Below, piece after piece: positions 44,113 to 52,807 of a stretch of 64,000 nt of DNA (positions are counted from its first letter, which is position 1; each line of letters begins with the position of its first letter). Under the pieces are notes generated by a model. That model did no database searches, was not told the origin of the DNA, and saw nothing but the letters and a program-made list of their open reading frames with translations. Both the position numbers and the translations under genes were made by a program. This DNA is from Leadbetterella lacustris (GTDB lineage: Bacteria > Bacteroidota > Bacteroidia > Cytophagales > Spirosomataceae): the NCBI GenBank assembly GCA_965234335.1, contig OZ248455.1, forward strand, positions 124,001 through 188,000. The letters run 5' to 3'.

Positions 44113-44408
44113 AGTGGTTTTGTTTTAGGTTCATTAGATTTTTTTCTATGAAAATATATTTTCTCAAAAGAAATGTATTAACGAACTTTGATGTTAACTC
44201 CAGCTCAGTCTTATTTTTTTAACGACTTATTTAGCTTTAGTTATCTTTTTTAAATGTTGATTGGAATAGCTCGCTGACGGAAAGGCGAATAAAACTGAGA
44301 AAGCGAAAAATCGTTTTTCAAAGATTCTCTCAATTTATAATTAGGACTACGTTTTTTGGACTTAGTCACATTTTTTATCGAAAATTTATAGAAAGTTTAA
44401 AAAAAAGC

Positions 44409-44431
44409 ATCATCGAGGGATTTTCGATGAT
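44409..44431 (-). terminator. Terminator downstream of the 51-codon ORF
   Basis: An 8-bp perfect stem (44409-44416 with 44424-44431), 7-nt loop, followed on the minus strand by GC and a run of T residues. It lies 34 nt after the ORF stop at 44465. Confidence 0.75.
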
Positions 44432-44464
44432 AAACGATACTTTACCAAATTCTTTAATTTCCTT

Positions 44465-44620
44465 TTAATAAATCCAAGAAGATGCGGAGAGTGTTCTAAA
44501 GTACGTTATAATATCTTCATTTGAGCTGTCTTTAATTCTGACTTTACACGGATGCAGTAAGACGAAAGCTTGCCAAACACCATTTATTTGATAAATATTG
44601 GGTTGCCGCGGACGTCCCAT
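44465..44620 (-). CDS. Possible small protein, 51 aa
   Basis: ATG at 44620 to TAA at 44465. The product starts MGRPRQPNIYQINGVWQAFV and ends 'YFRTLSASSWIY'. It has a normal amino-acid mix, including Trp and Cys, unlike the stop-rich surroundings. A terminator follows 34 nt later. No family or promoter is recognised, so it could also be the 3' end of a decayed gene. Confidence 0.3.
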   Translation of the reverse strand: MGRPRQPNIYQINGVWQAFVLLHPCKVRIKDSSNEDIITYFRTLSASSWIY

Positions 44621-45080
44621 ACAGTTTCATCCCTGAAGCTTCTAGAGCATTAGTTTAAGGGTACCGATGTTTTCAGTACTATAAGGGAAAAAAGGGCGGA
44701 TAAAAAATGGTTTGAAATGATTATTTTAATTTGTAACAAAGCATTATTTGTAGGAAGTTCCAATTATAATTTCTTTATAATTGTTTTTGACATTGGTAAA
44801 GTGTAGTCTCCTTTTAATTAAGCTTGGAAAAAAGATTGGTGCATCTGATTTTCGGGGTTTAGTTTATCCTGATTTTCAATTCTATCTTCCAAACAGAACA
44901 GGTCTTCTCACGATTTTTAGGCAATAGGATTAATTCTCTTGTAAGTTTGGTTTTGTCGGTTTTTCAAAATATCATAACTTTCGATTTCTAGAAATCAAAC
45001 TTTGGCTTAAATTCCCTAAAAATTAATCTTAATTAAAAGTTTTTTTCGATTCTATTGTGACAGAAATGGATGCTTAAGGC

Positions 45081-46607
45081 CTAAATTTGATCTCCCAAAC
45101 TCTTTATTCTAAACCGTTTGTTTTCAGCCTGAATGTGATTCTCTTTAAAAATACTCTCTGCCTTTTTTACAATTTCGGGAAAAGAAGTCGAAACATCATT
45201 TTCCTCTCTAATGTCCTTTGACAAATCATAGAGCTGAGTTTTCACAATTCCTTTGTGCAAATCTGTCCTTACGGCTTTCCATTTGCCCATCCTTATGGCT
45301 TGTTGTCCACCTGTTTCCGGGAATTCCCAATAGAGATATTCGTGTGTTTTTTGCTTTTTTTGCTTTAAAGTTGGGAGGTAACTTATCCCATCGTTTGCGG
45401 GTGTTTTTATTTGGAGCAACTCGCCAACGGTATTCATGAAGTCATAAAATGAACTGATATGGCTGGTTTCGGAGGCTTTTTTTATGGTTTTCGGCCAGGT
45501 TGCAATCATCGGTACCCTGATGCCACCTTCATAAACAAATCCCTTTCCTCTGCCATACTGCTCTTGAAATGGCCCGCCTGATTTAAAGAACTCAGGTCGA
45601 GCACCTCCGGCATAGGAAGGGCCGTTGTCGCTCGTAAAAATAATGAGCGTGTTTTCGTATAAGCCTTTTTGTTTCAAGGTTTTTACAATATCACCCACTT
45701 GTTCGTCAAGATACGATATCATGGCAGCATAAGTGGCTTTCGGGGTACGGTTGGGATAGTAAGTATTGCTTTTTCCGCCGGGGTAAGGTTCTTCAGGGCC
45801 AATTTTCTGCTGATAATGTTTCACCCATTTGGCTGGAGCTTGGAGCGGTACATGTGGCAGAGGCGAAGCATAAAACATAAAAAATGGCTCATTTTTTTGC
45901 TGTTTTTCAAGGTATGTCATTGCTTCCTTGTGCATTACTTCGGGGGCATAGTCAGTGAGTTCAAAAGATGCATAACTCTTAGGGTCATTAGGGTCAATCG
46001 ACGTCTCCAGACTTTGATGAAGATCCAAGAATTTATTTCTTAAGGCATATTTTTCTTCATTTCGCCAAAGGTGAGTAGGGAAGAGGGTATGTGCCTGACG
46101 TTGACAGTTATATCCAAAGAAATAATCGAAGCCCTGTTTGTTAGGTGTACTCTCACTAAACGGAGCCCCAAGTCCCCATTTGCCAAAGAGGGAGGTTTTA
46201 TAACCAGCATTTTTGAGAATTTCTGCTACGGTAATGATGCTGTCTGGCATAGGTCTTTGTCCTTCTAGGCTTGGATTTTCCTCCATCGCTTTCAGTGACC
46301 AAACATCGCCACGCTCATTCCATTCGTCGTTTCCTCTTATGTTGGCGTGTCCTAAATGTTTGCCTGTAAGCAATACACACCGTGACGGAGCACAAACTGG
46401 GGCACCTGCATAATGTTGAGTAAACTTCATTCCATCTTTAGCAAGGGCATCAATATTTGGCGTTTCAATGATTTTTTGGCCGTAAACTCCAAGCTCTCCA
46501 TAACCTAGGTCATCAGCCAATATATAGATAATGTTGGGTCTTTGATTTACCTTTTGAGAAAAGGAAAATAAGCAGAATGATAAAACTATAGCGGCTATAA
46601 TTTTCAT
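45081..46607 (-). CDS. Sulfatase (arylsulfatase family)
   Basis: A 508-residue secreted enzyme with a signal peptide ending near 'CLFSFSQ'. The metal-binding 'ADDLGYGELGVYG' (Asp32, Asp33) and the formylglycine motif C72-A-P-S-R76 followed by 'LLTGKH' are intact. Other conserved pieces are 'GKWGLG', 'FFMFYASPLPHVPLQAP', 'TSDNGPS' and 'YGRGKGFVYEGGIRVPMIATWP'. It hydrolyses sulfate esters of glycans or small aryl sulfates; the substrate is unknown. It is monocistronic with promoter boxes at 46628-46657. No anaerobic or FGE-type maturase gene lies in the window. Confidence 0.93.
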   Translation of the reverse strand: MKIIAAIVLSFCLFSFSQKVNQRPNIIYILADDLGYGELGVYGQKIIETPNIDALAKDGMKFTQHYAGAPVCAPSRCVLLTGKHLGHANIRGNDEWNERGDVWSLKAMEENPSLEGQRPMPDSIITVAEILKNAGYKTSLFGKWGLGAPFSESTPNKQGFDYFFGYNCQRQAHTLFPTHLWRNEEKYALRNKFLDLHQSLETSIDPNDPKSYASFELTDYAPEVMHKEAMTYLEKQQKNEPFFMFYASPLPHVPLQAPAKWVKHYQQKIGPEEPYPGGKSNTYYPNRTPKATYAAMISYLDEQVGDIVKTLKQKGLYENTLIIFTSDNGPSYAGGARPEFFKSGGPFQEQYGRGKGFVYEGGIRVPMIATWPKTIKKASETSHISSFYDFMNTVGELLQIKTPANDGISYLPTLKQKKQKTHEYLYWEFPETGGQQAIRMGKWKAVRTDLHKGIVKTQLYDLSKDIREENDVSTSFPEIVKKAESIFKENHIQAENKRFRIKSLGDQI

Positions 46608-46627
46608 ACATGGACGAGTTTATTACC

Positions 46628-46657
46628 CAAAATTAGCAGAAAATTTCAGAAAACAAA
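46628..46657 (-). promoter_or_regulatory. Bacteroidota promoter of the sulfatase gene
   Basis: On the minus strand TTTG, 18 bp, TAATTTTG (46628-46635), matching the TTTG / TAnnTTTG pattern and the spacing of the surface-operon promoter. The -7 box is 21 nt before the ATG. Confidence 0.5.
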
Positions 46658-46658
46658 T

Positions 46659-47708
46659 TTAATCTATCTCCACTACTACACCTTCACTCATTGGGTGCGA
46701 CACGCAGGTGAGTACGTAACCTTGAGCTATTTCTTTTTCTGTAAGGCCTTCTTCCTCATCCATTTTTACTTTGCCATTGGTGCACTTGCCGAGGCAAGCT
46801 GTACACATGCCTGCTTGGCAAGAATAAGGAAGGTCAATATCTTGTTCGAGTGCGGCTTCGAGTATCGTTTGGTGAGGTTCTACTACAAACTCGTGTGTGT
46901 CACCATCGTAAATTACCTTTACAGTTTGTTTCTTTATTTCATCAACATTTACGGTGTCCTCTTCCTGCATCGGAGCATTGAATCGCTCAAAGTGCACGTG
47001 CTCTTTCGGAACATCATAAAGTTCAAATATTTTCTTGACACCATCCATCATTTCTTCTGGCCCGCACATGTAGAAATTATCCTTTTTAAAATCTGCAAAG
47101 GTGTCTTTTAGCCAAAGTGTGGCATTGGCTTGGTTTATTCGACCTCTTTCTCCTGTCCAAATCCCTTGTGGTTGACTAAGTATGTGATGAACAGAGAATC
47201 TATCTTTGTATTGACTTTCAAGTACTTCTAGCTCTTTTTTGAAAATAATACTCTCTTCAGTTCTATTGCCATAGAACAACTTTACCTTGGTATTTGCCTC
47301 GATTTTTAGTGCAGTTTTGGCTATCGAAATCAGTGGTGTGATGCCACTGCCAGCACCAAAGAGAAATATATTTCCGTGAGAATTTTCGTCAGCCTCGAAG
47401 TAAAAATTACCCATTGGTTCTATTACTTCCAAGAAATCTCCCGTGCGTACATTGTCATTCAAATAGTTAGAAACTATACCATTAGGTACTCTTTTGACGG
47501 TTACTGCTACTGCTGTGTCTGCCGCTGGGGAGCTCGACATGGAGTAGCTGCGTTTAACTTTTTTGCCGTCAGTGGTAGGTACCGCTATGGTTATAAACTG
47601 ACCTGCTTTATACTTTATTTGCTCACTTATGGGATGCCAAAAAGAAATAGTAATGGTGTCTGCTGTTTCTTGGATTACTTCTTTTACTTGTAAAAAGTAG
47701 GTTTTCAT
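46659..47708 (-). CDS. PaaE-like ferredoxin-NADP reductase with C-terminal 2Fe-2S domain
   Basis: The ATG at 47708 (MKTYFLQVKEV) is preferred over the longer frame; 349 residues. Order: FAD domain ('RSYSMSS' at 53-59), NAD(P)H domain ('LFGAGSGITPLISIAKTAL' and 'CGPEEMM'), then a plant-type ferredoxin domain with cluster Cys297, 302, 305 and 335 ('PYSCQAGMCTACLGKC' and 'LTCVSHP'). It supplies electrons to a di-iron or Rieske oxygenase. PaaE itself serves phenylacetyl-CoA epoxidase, but no paa genes are present here, so its partner is unknown. It lies 43 nt after the barstar-like gene. Confidence 0.85.
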   Translation of the reverse strand: MKTYFLQVKEVIQETADTITISFWHPISEQIKYKAGQFITIAVPTTDGKKVKRSYSMSSSPAADTAVAVTVKRVPNGIVSNYLNDNVRTGDFLEVIEPMGNFYFEADENSHGNIFLFGAGSGITPLISIAKTALKIEANTKVKLFYGNRTEESIIFKKELEVLESQYKDRFSVHHILSQPQGIWTGERGRINQANATLWLKDTFADFKKDNFYMCGPEEMMDGVKKIFELYDVPKEHVHFERFNAPMQEEDTVNVDEIKKQTVKVIYDGDTHEFVVEPHQTILEAALEQDIDLPYSCQAGMCTACLGKCTNGKVKMDEEEGLTEKEIAQGYVLTCVSHPMSEGVVVEID

Positions 47709-47751
47709 TCGATGGTATTTTTTGAAAAACAATTTATTTATTAACTTCTTT

Positions 47752-48165
47752 TTACTGAAGTTTGTTCAATAGCTGTTCTATTCTTTGGCTTTTGTCAAAA
47801 CCAAAAAACAGTTCTTTTTTTGTAAAATCTTCGTCTTCCTCATCCATTTCGTGCCACTTCCAATCTTCACAGGTGGCATCTAGCAAATCTAAAAGCGTCA
47901 ATATTTTTGTTTCGTTTCGTTGTTTTTCAAGAAACTTATCTGAGTTGGTGAAGTAAACCGCCAGTTTTTCGTCTTCTATCCAACTGAGGTCATTAAGCAG
48001 TTCATCCAATGAATCAAGGTTAAAACCGAAATTATCAGGGAAATGCATGGCTTTTGCCAATACTTCGTAAAATTCTCGGAGAGAAGTTACCTCTTTGGCG
48101 TCAATTTCGATGATGGCATACTCAGCCGGAATCTGCTCTTTATCTATGATGTCTAAGTTATTCAT
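47752..48165 (-). CDS. Barstar family RNase inhibitor
   Basis: Start at the ATG at 48165 (MNNLDIIDKEQIP); 137 residues. Barstar fold pattern: 'YAIIEIDAKEVTSLREFYEVLAKAM', shortened to 'IDAKEVTSLREFYEVLA', then 'FPDNFGFNLDSLDELLNDLSW'. The inhibitory helix keeps Asp51 (barstar D35), but barstar D39 is replaced by Glu55 (or shifted to Asp54). It probably neutralises the RNase encoded 83 nt upstream before export. The acidic tail ('EMDEEDEDF') is an extension not present in classical barstar. Confidence 0.85.
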   Translation of the reverse strand: MNNLDIIDKEQIPAEYAIIEIDAKEVTSLREFYEVLAKAMHFPDNFGFNLDSLDELLNDLSWIEDEKLAVYFTNSDKFLEKQRNETKILTLLDLLDATCEDWKWHEMDEEDEDFTKKELFFGFDKSQRIEQLLNKLQ

Positions 48166-48248
48166 TTGGTTACATTTTTCGTTTAAGTCGCAAAGAAACA
48201 CAGAGATGATCATCTCCACGTTTGTCTAAAAACTTAATTTTGAAAGTT

Positions 48249-48749
48249 TCATTTTATTTTTTTGAAAGATTGGTAATGATCGTTGGTGAAGTAAGCACTG
48301 TCATCGTCACCAGTCACCAGTCGCTCCTTTCCTCTGTTTTTTCCTTCAATTTTAGGATTTACATCCCATTCTCGGTAATTTATTCTTTTATTATTTTTGC
48401 CTATTTTAGGCAAAAGCTGTTCTAAATTCTTGAATTTCCTTCCACCAACATAACCTTCGGGGGCTTCGCCGTTGTCTTCTATATATTGAAGTACTTTTCG
48501 GACTTTGGCGGGCACTTCCGCTGTGTCTATCTCGGAATATTCGTCTTTTGCACTTCTTTCGTCTTTAAAACTTATATCTCGATTGTTTTCTGCAAAATCA
48601 TCATTTGGGTCTTTTTCAACTTTGCTAACATAAATATTCTGGGTTAATTCGCTTTTCTTTAAGGTTTCTACATTAGATTTTTTGCCCCAGAAATACCCCG
48701 TACCTAGGCCACCTAAGAATAATAATATGGCTATAATGAGTTTATTCAT
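48249..48749 (-). CDS. Barnase-like secreted or anchored ribonuclease
   Basis: A 166-residue protein. One N-terminal membrane or signal segment ('LIIAILLFLGGLGTGYFWG'), an acidic linker (~30-78), and a C-terminal barnase-type domain. All catalytic residues align with barnase: Glu127 in 'YREWD' (E73), Arg139 and Arg143 in 'NRGKER' (R83, R87) and His158 in 'NDHYQSF' (H102). It probably cleaves RNA after guanine outside the cell or in the periplasm. A barstar gene follows in the same operon. It has its own -7 box at 48769-48776. Confidence 0.85.
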   Translation of the reverse strand: MNKLIIAILLFLGGLGTGYFWGKKSNVETLKKSELTQNIYVSKVEKDPNDDFAENNRDISFKDERSAKDEYSEIDTAEVPAKVRKVLQYIEDNGEAPEGYVGGRKFKNLEQLLPKIGKNNKRINYREWDVNPKIEGKNRGKERLVTGDDDSAYFTNDHYQSFKKIK

Positions 48750-48768
48750 TCAGAATTTTGTTTTTGTA

Positions 48769-48776
48769 CAAAAATA
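48769..48776 (-). promoter_or_regulatory. -7 box of the RNase-inhibitor operon
   Basis: TATTTTTG on the minus strand, 19 nt before the ATG at 48749; it matches TAnnTTTG. The divergent epimerase gene has its own box at 48822-48829. Confidence 0.45.
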
Positions 48777-48821
48777 TGGCTCTAAAAACTATTTATCGTT
48801 AAAATGGATAACAATTTGAAG

Positions 48822-48829
48822 TACTTTTG
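48822..48829 (+). promoter_or_regulatory. -7 box of the epimerase gene
   Basis: TACTTTTG, 16 nt before the ATG at 48846; it matches TAnnTTTG. Its position inside the longer open frame argues for the ATG start at 48846. Confidence 0.45.
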
Positions 48830-48845
48830 TAAAAAAAGCTCGAAA

Positions 48846-49844
48846 ATGGTCGTATTGATTACCGGAGTGACTGGATTGGTGGGTTCAGCAGTCGCAAAAT
48901 TGTTTTTGTCGTCTGAATTTACAATAAAAGCTTTGGTTAGAAATTCTTCGTCTCATGCCTTTGTGAAGTCTATTTCGGATAAAATCGAGATCGTGGAAGG
49001 AGATATTTTGGATATTTTGTCTTTGGAGGTGGCTATGCAAGGGGTTGATTATGTGGTTCATGCAGCCGCCATGGTTTCGTTTTTACCAAAAGAACGTGAC
49101 AATATGTACAAGGTAAACATTGAGGGTACTGCCAATGTGGCCAATGCTTGTTTGGCTGCTAAAGTCAAAAAACTTTGTTTTGTAAGTTCCGTTGCGGCTT
49201 TGGGTCGGCCAGCTCAAAGTTTGCTACATTTGGGCGAGGAGATACATATCAATGAAAATCAAAAATGGGAAAGTTCGGATATCAATTCACACTACGCCAT
49301 CACCAAATACATGGCCGAGTGCGAAGTATGGCGTGCTCAGGCGGAGGGACTTTCCACGGTTATAGTTAATCCTTCCATTATTCTAGGAGAAAGCGACTGG
49401 ACAAAAAGTAGCACCCAGCTTTTTAAATACGTTTTTGATGAAAAACCATTCTACACAAAAGGTTTTATAAATTATGTGGATGTATTGGATTTGTCCGTTA
49501 TAATTAAAACCTTGCTGCTCTCAGAAATAGAAAACGAACGTTTTTGTGTTTCTGCTGGTTTGTTAAGCTACAAAGTGTTTTTTGAAAAAATAGCTCGAAA
49601 CTTTTGCAAGAAGAGCCCAAGTTTTGAGGTGAAATCATGGATGATGGATTTTATATGGAGGTTTGAAGCGGTGAAGTCTTGGCTTACAGGCAAGGCACCT
49701 TTGATCACAAAAGAAACAGCCAAGACATCACGTTTGCACGTTTCATACGACAGCACAAAGTTAAAGAAAGCTACTGGATTGTCATTTAATTCATTAGACA
49801 ACACCCTTGAAAGAGTCTGTGCCAGTCTAGTTTCAAAATTGTGA
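48846..49844 (+). CDS. NAD-dependent epimerase/dehydratase family protein
   Basis: The ATG at 48846 gives 'MVVLITGVTGLVGSAVAKLF', with the NAD loop G7-x2-G10-x2-G13 at the start; 332 residues, extended SDR family. Active-site Ser114/115 in 'LCFVSSVAALG' and Tyr150-x3-Lys154 in 'HYAITKYMAE'. The C-terminal substrate domain resembles the dihydroflavonol-4-reductase-like SDRs common in Bacteroidota. The substrate (nucleotide sugar or aldehyde) cannot be told from sequence. The TPR gene follows after 98 nt. Confidence 0.85.
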   Translation: MVVLITGVTGLVGSAVAKLFLSSEFTIKALVRNSSSHAFVKSISDKIEIVEGDILDILSLEVAMQGVDYVVHAAAMVSFLPKERDNMYKVNIEGTANVANACLAAKVKKLCFVSSVAALGRPAQSLLHLGEEIHINENQKWESSDINSHYAITKYMAECEVWRAQAEGLSTVIVNPSIILGESDWTKSSTQLFKYVFDEKPFYTKGFINYVDVLDLSVIIKTLLLSEIENERFCVSAGLLSYKVFFEKIARNFCKKSPSFEVKSWMMDFIWRFEAVKSWLTGKAPLITKETAKTSRLHVSYDSTKLKKATGLSFNSLDNTLERVCASLVSKL

Positions 49845-49900
49845 GAAAAACAAATGTTGAAATTGAGTATTCTGAAATTTGGAATTTCTAAACCGTTTTG

Positions 49901-49908
49901 TATCTTTA
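49901..49908 (+). promoter_or_regulatory. Possible -7 box of the TPR gene
   Basis: TATCTTTA, one mismatch to TAnnTTTG, 34 nt before the ATG at 49943. Weak evidence; the gene could also be read from the epimerase promoter. Confidence 0.3.
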
Positions 49909-49942
49909 AAACACAAATGTATCTTAAAAACCTTATTACTGC

Positions 49943-51358
49943 ATGAATCAAGACTATAGTGATCACTTTGATGAGTTTAACGAAGCTACCATAGCCGATG
50001 CAGCCAAGAGTTTTGAGTCTATTCTTCAAAGGAAAGAAGTTCCTTATTTTAGCGAAGAAATTTTTGAGTCGCTTTCGGAATATTACATGGTCAAAGGGAA
50101 ATTTGACTTTGCCATGAAGGCTTGTAATCACGGTTTGAAGCATTATCCGCATTCTTTGGATTTGATTCTGAACAAGACACAGATACTGGTCAACAAGTTT
50201 GAGTTGGAAGAAGCCACCGAATTGTTAGACAATGCCAGTATTTTTCATCCATCCGATACCGAAATTGAATATTTTAGAGGCGTAATTCTAATGTGTTCGG
50301 GCGACAATGCTGAAGCTCTTGATTTGTTCCGACAGATTTTGCCATTAGCAGAAGAAAAAGAAAATGTATATTTTCAGATGGGTATGGCTTTGGTAAGCTT
50401 AGGGCATATACCGGAGGCTATTGATTCTTTTCAAGATGCAATCAAGTGCAAGTCAAAGAACGAACTAGTATACAATGAATTAGTTTACTGTTTTGATGTA
50501 AACGCTAACCTTCTCGGTGGAATTGATTTTTTCAATCAACTCATAGACGAAGATCCGTATAACCAATTGGCTTGGTTCGCTTTGGGCCAATGCTACAATC
50601 AGCTCAATCTTTACGAAAAAGCCAAGGATGCTTTTGAATACGCAGTGGCCATAGATGGTGATTTTGCATCAGGTTGGTATAATTTAGGCCAAAGTCAAAT
50701 GAACTTGGGGAGTTTCTCCGATGCCAAAGAATCATTTATCAATACCTTGAGATTCGAGGAGCATTCTGCCGAAGTCTTGACGCACTTGGCTGCTTCTCAC
50801 GAAAAGTTAGAAGAGTACGCAGATGCCTACAAAAACTATAAGAAGGCAGCAGACATGGACGAGTTCTGGGACGATGCATGGTTTGGTATGGCATCCGTTC
50901 TTTATGAGCAAGAGAAATACTTAGAGTCGATACATTTTGTTAAAAAAGCTATCAAACTTAACGATATAAATAGTGATTTTTGGTTGTTATTGGCTGATAA
51001 TGAGTCAAAACTCGGTAATGTGATATCTTCAGAAGAAGCTTATGACAAAGCCGCTGACTTGGACCCCATCAATGCGGACATTTGGCTGAATTGGTCGCTT
51101 TTACACTTTGAGCAAGAAAACTACCATCGTGCATTTGAGATAGTGTACGAAGGCATAGAAGAAATACCCGACGACGCCGACCTTTACTATAGAGCTTGTA
51201 CATATTTGCTATACAATAGCAGTTTCAACGAAGCTTACAAATATCTTCAAGAAGCTTTAGTTTTGGATTATGACAAACACGTGCAGCTCTACGATTTCTT
51301 TAGCAATCTAGACACGCTGAAAGCCTTGCAACGGATTATTGATCAGTTTAGGAAGTGA
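49943..51358 (+). CDS. Tetratricopeptide repeat protein
   Basis: A 471-residue soluble protein made almost wholly of TPR units (about eleven), for example 'NQLAWFALGQCYNQLNLYEKAKDAFEYAV', condensed to W-x2-L-G-x2-Y ... A-x3-F, then 'ASGWYNLGQSQMNLGSFSDAKESF' and 'DAWFGMASVLYEQEKYLESI'. No signal peptide, so cytoplasmic. The acidic composition and full-length repeat array suggest a scaffold or adaptor. No partner is suggested by the neighbours. Confidence 0.85.
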   Translation: MNQDYSDHFDEFNEATIADAAKSFESILQRKEVPYFSEEIFESLSEYYMVKGKFDFAMKACNHGLKHYPHSLDLILNKTQILVNKFELEEATELLDNASIFHPSDTEIEYFRGVILMCSGDNAEALDLFRQILPLAEEKENVYFQMGMALVSLGHIPEAIDSFQDAIKCKSKNELVYNELVYCFDVNANLLGGIDFFNQLIDEDPYNQLAWFALGQCYNQLNLYEKAKDAFEYAVAIDGDFASGWYNLGQSQMNLGSFSDAKESFINTLRFEEHSAEVLTHLAASHEKLEEYADAYKNYKKAADMDEFWDDAWFGMASVLYEQEKYLESIHFVKKAIKLNDINSDFWLLLADNESKLGNVISSEEAYDKAADLDPINADIWLNWSLLHFEQENYHRAFEIVYEGIEEIPDDADLYYRACTYLLYNSSFNEAYKYLQEALVLDYDKHVQLYDFFSNLDTLKALQRIIDQFRK

Positions 51359-51726
51359 GGATTTTATTGTGGTAATTTGTTAATATGGTGATTTCTTGAT
51401 GTTATAGTTTTCTCATTATGAGTTTGTTATACGGTATGCTACTTGTATGTTGGCATATCTTAGGTTCTAATTTACATAAACTAAATCTCGTTGGCTTTTT
51501 TCAAATCAAATCCGTGAAATTAGCCTTGCTTGCATCCGCAAATCAGCGTGCCATTTTTACGGTCGGTGTTTTTTTAAGGATACTCATGCCTCAAAAAGAA
51601 TCAAATGATTTCAATTTTGTGTTTTTAAACCCATTTCTGAATTATTTGAATTAGAAAAAATAGTCTCTAATATACATTTTAGAACATAATTTCTCAATCA
51701 AAATTTTATTTCTAGAAAAAAAATCT
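51359..51726. other. Intergenic stretch before rpsL
   Basis: About 370 bp with only a low-quality 78-codon plus-strand frame of unusual composition, which I do not regard as a gene. The last part, from 51700, is the AT-rich promoter of rpsL. Confidence 0.5.
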
Positions 51727-51734
51727 TACCTTTG
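51727..51734 (+). promoter_or_regulatory. -7 box of the rpsL promoter
   Basis: TACCTTTG, full match to TAnnTTTG, 54 nt before the rpsL ATG. A short inverted repeat (TCCGAA/TTCGGA, about 51737-51750) begins just after the predicted start and may be part of a regulated ribosomal-protein leader. Confidence 0.65.
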
Positions 51735-51787
51735 CAGTCCGAATTTTCGGATTTAGTATTTAATTAATTAATTTTTAACAGTTTACA

Positions 51788-52201
51788 ATGCCTACTATAC
51801 AGCAGTTAGTAAGAAAAGGAAGAGAGACATTAATGTACAAGTCGAAATCTCCGGCATTGGATTCTTGCCCTCAGCGTCGTGGGGTGTGCACAAGAGTTTA
51901 TACTACTACACCAAAGAAGCCAAACTCGGCTCTTCGTAAAGTAGCTCGTGTACGTCTTACAAACCAGAAAGAGGTGAACGCCTACATTCCAGGTGAAGGT
52001 CACAATTTGCAAGAGCACTCAATCGTATTGATTAGAGGTGGTCGTGTGAAAGACTTGCCAGGTGTACGTTATCACATCGTTCGTGGGGCATTGGATACAG
52101 CCGGTGTAAACAACCGTAAGCAGAGTCGCTCTAAGTATGGTGCTAAACGTCCTAAGCCAGGTCAGGTAGCGGCGGCACCAACAAAAGGTAAGAAAAAATA
52201 A
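51788..52201 (+). CDS. rpsL: 30S ribosomal protein S12
   Basis: A 137-residue S12: starts MPTIQQLVRKGRETL, has 'SPALDSCPQRRGVCTRVYT' and the decoding loops 'TPKKPNSALRKVARVRL' and 'YIPGEGHNLQEHS', with 'GGRVKDLPGVRYHIVRG'. Lys43 (streptomycin site) is in the 'TTPKKPNS' motif, and this gene carries the wild-type K. The C-terminal tail 'GQVAAAPTKGKKK' is slightly extended. It lies 115 nt before rpsG, in one operon. Confidence 0.99.
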   Translation: MPTIQQLVRKGRETLMYKSKSPALDSCPQRRGVCTRVYTTTPKKPNSALRKVARVRLTNQKEVNAYIPGEGHNLQEHSIVLIRGGRVKDLPGVRYHIVRGALDTAGVNNRKQSRSKYGAKRPKPGQVAAAPTKGKKK

Positions 52202-52316
52202 CAAGAAAATCTTTATAGTCTCTCACTGAGAGCACATATAGGGGAAGTAATGTTTGGTATTACCGAATGTGAATTAGTTTAAATCATTAAACGAAACCTT
52301 CTTAAAAATTTAAGAA

Positions 52317-52784
52317 ATGAGAAAAGCAAAACCAAAAAAGCGTTACGTGTTACCTGATCCAAAGTTCAGAGATGTAACAGTAACAAAGTTTGTAAACAAC
52401 ATGATGTACGACGGTAAAAAATCACTGGCTTACGGTATTTTTTATGGTGCATTAGAGATTGTTGAGAAACGTACGAGCGAAAACGGATTAGAAATCTGGA
52501 AAAAAGCATTGAACAACGTTATGCCAGCTGTAGAGGTTAAGAGCCGTAGAGTGGGTGGTGCTACTTTCCAAGTTCCTACTGAAGTAAGAGCCGATCGTAA
52601 ACAGTCATTAGGTATGAAATGGATGATCAACTACGCTCGTAAGCGTGGTGAAAAAACCATCACTGAGCGTTTAGCTGGCGAGATTATCGCTGCTTCGAAA
52701 GGTGAAGGTGCATCTGTGAAAAAGAAAGATGATACGCACAGAATGGCGGATGCAAACAAAGCATTCTCGCACTTCAGATTGTAA
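52317..52784 (+). CDS. rpsG: 30S ribosomal protein S7
   Basis: A 155-residue S7: begins MRKAKPKKRYVLPDPKF, with 'VTKFVNNMMYDGKKSLAYGIFY', 'VEVKSRRVGGATFQVPTEVR' and 'RKQSLGMKWMINYARKRGEKTI', all conserved. It binds the 3' major domain of 16S rRNA. It is followed by a terminator after 23 nt, not by fusA. Confidence 0.99.
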   Translation: MRKAKPKKRYVLPDPKFRDVTVTKFVNNMMYDGKKSLAYGIFYGALEIVEKRTSENGLEIWKKALNNVMPAVEVKSRRVGGATFQVPTEVRADRKQSLGMKWMINYARKRGEKTITERLAGEIIAASKGEGASVKKKDDTHRMADANKAFSHFRL

Positions 52785-52807
52785 TCTTTCAAACCAAGAT
52801 TTTAAAG

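Larger units (their letters stand above)
44113..45080. other. Gene-poor kilobase with one small ORF and a terminator
   Basis: AT-rich, stop-rich sequence between convergent M16 and sulfatase genes. It contains the 51-codon frame at 44465-44620 and a strong minus-strand terminator at 44409-44431, listed separately. Nothing else is recognisable. Confidence 0.5.

Noticed and set aside
49285..49292. Further GTGTGAAT block (minus strand)
   Set aside because: Inside the epimerase coding sequence with no downstream gene in that orientation; taken as chance.
49568..50152. 194-codon minus-strand frame across the epimerase and TPR genes
   Set aside because: Overlaps two strongly supported plus-strand genes and has no family match.
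51418..51654. 78-codon frame before rpsL
   Set aside because: Unusual composition, no recognisable domain, no promoter of its own, and not in an operon arrangement.
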